NCBI GenBank assembly: GCA_963787415.1
Contig: CAWBCO010000002.1
Coordinates: 124,001 to 188,000 of the forward strand
Source of the DNA: CAVUWL01 sp963787415
Lineage (GTDB): Bacteria > Actinomycetota > Thermoleophilia > Solirubrobacterales > 70-9
DNA: 64,000 bases
Direction: 5' to 3'
How positions within the stretch are numbered: position 1 is the first letter of the stretch; each line of letters opens with the position of its first letter. Both the position numbers and the translations under genes were made by a program. Below the pieces are notes generated by a model. That model was given only the letters and a program-made list of their open reading frames with translations. It made no database searches and was not told where the DNA came from. Positions 63,680 through 64,000 of the stretch are shown one piece after another.

Positions 63680-64000
63680 CTACAATATGGCCCGGACCGC
63701 CGTGGTGCCATCCGTGCCTTCGAGATTTAGTCGGTTAGGTACGCCCTTAGCTAGCTCTGCGCTCGGAAACGTGATCCCATTGAGCACGATGGTTGCTCCT
63801 TCGTTACCGGCTATGACGCCGTCAAGCCGTGGCCTTCGGCGTTGGCGCCCGTTCCTCCGATGAGAAAGGCTGATCCTGGTTCGCCCGGGATGAAAATCTG
63901 TATGACTCCGTTCGCGGGTCGAAAGCCTGGGCGGTACGTGAAGAGCCTGACGTCGCTTCCGGTTTTTTCTTTGCCGACTTTCACAATTCCTTCGAGATGG
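63680..64000 (-). pseudogene. 'RSKLTYANVM'-type secreted protein, module C, partial (3' end)
   Basis: The window ends inside this gene. From 64000 downwards it reads 'HLEGIVKVGKEKTGSDVRLF', 'PGFRPANGVIQIFIPGEPG' and 'LIGGTGANAEGHG', matching the C-terminal domain of the module B protein. Near 63825 one missing base shifts the frame; it then continues 'VIAGNEGATIVLNGITFP'. The true stop is uncertain: 63680 in that frame, or about 63748 if another indel exists. Confidence 0.7.
63689..63718 (-). promoter_or_regulatory. conserved intergenic hairpin, module C
   Basis: GGCCCGGA pairs with TCCGTGCC (one mismatch) around CCGCCGTGGTGCCA. Same element as at 25143-25171 and 47509-47538, again between the two genes of the module. 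Confidence 0.6.

Noticed and set aside
1..64000. CRISPR array or rRNA operon
   Set aside because: No regularly spaced short repeats and no conserved rRNA stretches were seen on either strand.

Overview
The window reads as chromosome of a high-GC actinobacterium, most likely class Thermoleophilia, order Solirubrobacterales. This rests on lineage-typical secreted families: NHL-repeat/fibronectin-like proteins with a 'DCRAYERVSP'-type block, proteins opening with 'RSKLTYANVMSTIAVFLLLGG', and TIG plus PASTA proteins. I found no rRNA, convincing tRNA or CRISPR array. A striking global property is the number of single-base indels: many genes are split by one extra or missing base, often in a short homopolymer, while both flanks stay recognisably coding when compared with paralogs in the same window. 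These may be assembly errors or real decay; positions are given where they could be resolved.

Layout. 0.1-15 kb (minus strand): a small membrane protein, then two tandem copies of a two-gene surface-protein module (large NHL/fibronectin-like protein followed by a 'TTQAGGHPDL' secreted protein), with a textbook sigma70-type promoter at 15.2 kb. 15.6-22.5 kb: an oxidative locus (Baeyer-Villiger-type monooxygenase, cytochrome P450, SnoaL-like protein, secreted protein coupled to a TetR regulator, a perfect 22-bp palindromic operator, alpha/beta hydrolase, MpaB-type oxygenase). 22.2-28.4 kb: a 496-bp repeat, a DUF433/DUF5615 toxin-antitoxin pair with a nonsense-mutated toxin, a TIG/PASTA module split by an IS1380-family element with an intact 4-bp target duplication, and csbD. 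28.4-34.6 kb: a tightly overlapping operon with NodB-type deacetylase, acyl-CoA-dehydrogenase-like protein, NodS-type methyltransferase, FAD oxidoreductase and a fusion of a family-2 glycosyltransferase to a GpgS-like domain, preceded by stress-type small genes.

35-41 kb: a MazF-type toxin pair, the second copy of the 496-bp repeat, and a second TetR/secreted-protein pair with its own palindrome next to an amidase. 41-46.4 kb: gene graveyard (thioesterase and DUF3631-like remnants, a 105-bp diverged repeat, an IS481-type transposase) around a DUF2252 gene. 46.4-54.1 kb: an intact second TIG/PASTA module, a lipoprotein, a PfpI protein, a PAS-GAF-SpoIIE phosphatase, a Phd/RelE pair and a surface-anchored Ser-rich protein. 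54.6-60.7 kb: an ASH-type repeat secreted protein, an orphan ABC-three-component-type protein, HicBA, and a degraded tyrosine integrase with its excisionase. 61-64 kb: a third TIG/PASTA module, broken by an IS110-family transposase and running off the window end.

Two themes stand out. First, duplicated modules: two NHL modules, two TetR/secreted-protein pairs, and three modules sharing a conserved hairpin between their two genes. Second, accessory DNA: three insertion sequences, an integrase, four toxin-antitoxin pairs and a conflict-system orphan lie between 22.9 and 63 kb.
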